Assembly (NCBI GenBank): GCA_028724585.1 | Contig: JAQYCQ010000026.1 | Span: 1-64,000 of the forward strand | DNA: 64,000 bases | Origin: Bacillota bacterium | GTDB lineage: Bacteria > Bacillota > Clostridia > Peptostreptococcales > Anaerovoracaceae | Reading direction: 5' to 3' | Part shown: one piece after another, positions 63,711 to 64,000 of the stretch | Layout of the letters: each line of letters starts with the position of its first letter | Position numbering within the stretch: position 1 is the first letter of the stretch | Notes under the pieces: model-generated | Told to the model about the DNA's origin: nothing | Databases searched by the model: none | The model's input: only the letters and a program-made list of their open reading frames with translations | Program-made: the position numbers and the translations under genes

Positions 63711-64000
63711 CAGCCGAACCTCCCTGTTATGTATTCTTCTGTCCTCTTGTCCTGAGGATTAGCGAAAAGCTTGTCCGTATCGTTGAATTCCACCATCTCT
63801 CCGAGGAGGAAGAATGCTGTCTTGTCGGAGATACGGGTAGCCTGCTGCATGTTATGTGTTACTATAACGATAGTATAATTTTTCTTAAGCTCTATAGCAA
63901 GGTCTTCGATGACCGAAGTTGAGATAGGGTCGAGGGCAGATGTAGGCTCGTCCATGAGCAGTACGTCAGGCTGCACCGCCAGAGCTCTGGCTATGCAGAT
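63710..64000 (-). CDS. pstB: Phosphate ABC transporter ATP-binding protein PstB (3' part)
   Basis: The C-terminal 96 residues only; the gene continues past the window edge. Visible are the segment after the signature motif ([11 protein letters not shown]), Walker [14 protein letters not shown], the switch His in [15 protein letters not shown] and the C-terminal EYITGRFG. It energises phosphate import by PstSCA. Overlaps phoU by 1 nt at its stop. Confidence 0.95.
   Translation of the reverse strand: MCIARALAVQPDVLLMDEPTSALDPISTSVIEDLAIELKKNYTIVIVTHNMQQATRISDKTAFFLLGEMVEFNDTDKLFANPQDKRTEEYITGRFG

Overview
The window looks like a chromosomal segment of a Clostridia-class member of the Bacillota. 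The evidence is a clostridial/Bacillus-type gene order (yicC-gmk-rpoZ-coaBC, yifB-dprA-topA-hslVU, gap-pgk-tpiA), a glgC/glgD ADP-glucose pyrophosphorylase pair, FCD-type GntR regulators, meso-DAP genes (dapF, lysA), strong AGGAGG-type ribosome sites, consensus TTGACA/TATAAT promoters, and TGA used as a stop. Coding DNA is moderately GC-rich (roughly 50-55% by eye). I cannot assign a family from sequence alone. No insertion sequence, prophage, CRISPR array or rRNA gene was seen.

Layout. (1) 1-1212: a complete ten-tRNA operon on the minus strand with its own consensus promoter and terminator; all ten genes encode CCA. (2) 1.2-10.4 kb, minus: yraN, yifB, dprA, topA, hslV, hslU, hflX and an IMPACT/YigZ protein (DNA processing, topology, proteolysis, ribosome rescue GTPase). 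(3) 10.5-14.5 kb, minus: dapF, yicC, gmk, rpoZ, coaBC, divergent from rqcH (plus, 14.8-16.6 kb). (4) 16.7-25.5 kb, minus: secG, enolase, a long SulP transporter, then rpoN-gap-pgk-tpiA, so sigma-54 heads the lower-glycolysis operon and no cggR is present. (5) 25.7-34.4 kb: trmL, a SEC-C protein, lysA-nth-gntR, clpB, pgi. (6) 34.6-46.9 kb: a full glycogen/maltodextrin block (malQ, a GH13 hydrolase, glgD, glgC, glgB, and divergently glgA, glgP). (7) 47.0-57.4 kb: an M50 site-2 protease, a second GntR regulator, and the most unusual region: two FAD oxidoreductases of the VAO/PCMH type around a CCG-domain iron-sulfur protein, with a family I CoA-transferase at each end. (8) 57.8-60.3 kb: a P1B-type ATPase without a CPC motif plus a small membrane partner. 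(9) 60.6-64.0 kb: phoR, phoB, phoU and the 3' part of pstB.

How the parts connect. Glycolysis genes (pgi, gap, pgk, tpiA, eno) and the glycogen block describe a sugar-storing fermenter. The 48.9-57.4 kb cluster would let the cell activate an organic acid with CoA and oxidise a hydroxy or similar acid through flavin and Fe-S centres; its substrate is unknown. The proximal CoA-transferase gene is bracketed by near-identical ~27-bp direct repeats and uses more A/T-ending codons than its neighbours, suggesting it was inserted into an older operon.

Non-coding DNA is rich in structure. Short perfect palindromes with a GGA/TCC centre and covarying arms recur in most larger intergenic gaps, often just beyond terminators. 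Two longer intergenic repeats also occur in paired copies. There is a near-perfect sigma-54 promoter beside rpoN, a strong terminator hairpin in the rpoN upstream region, a CIRCE-like site at clpB and an autoregulatory-looking GTATAC palindrome at the first gntR gene.
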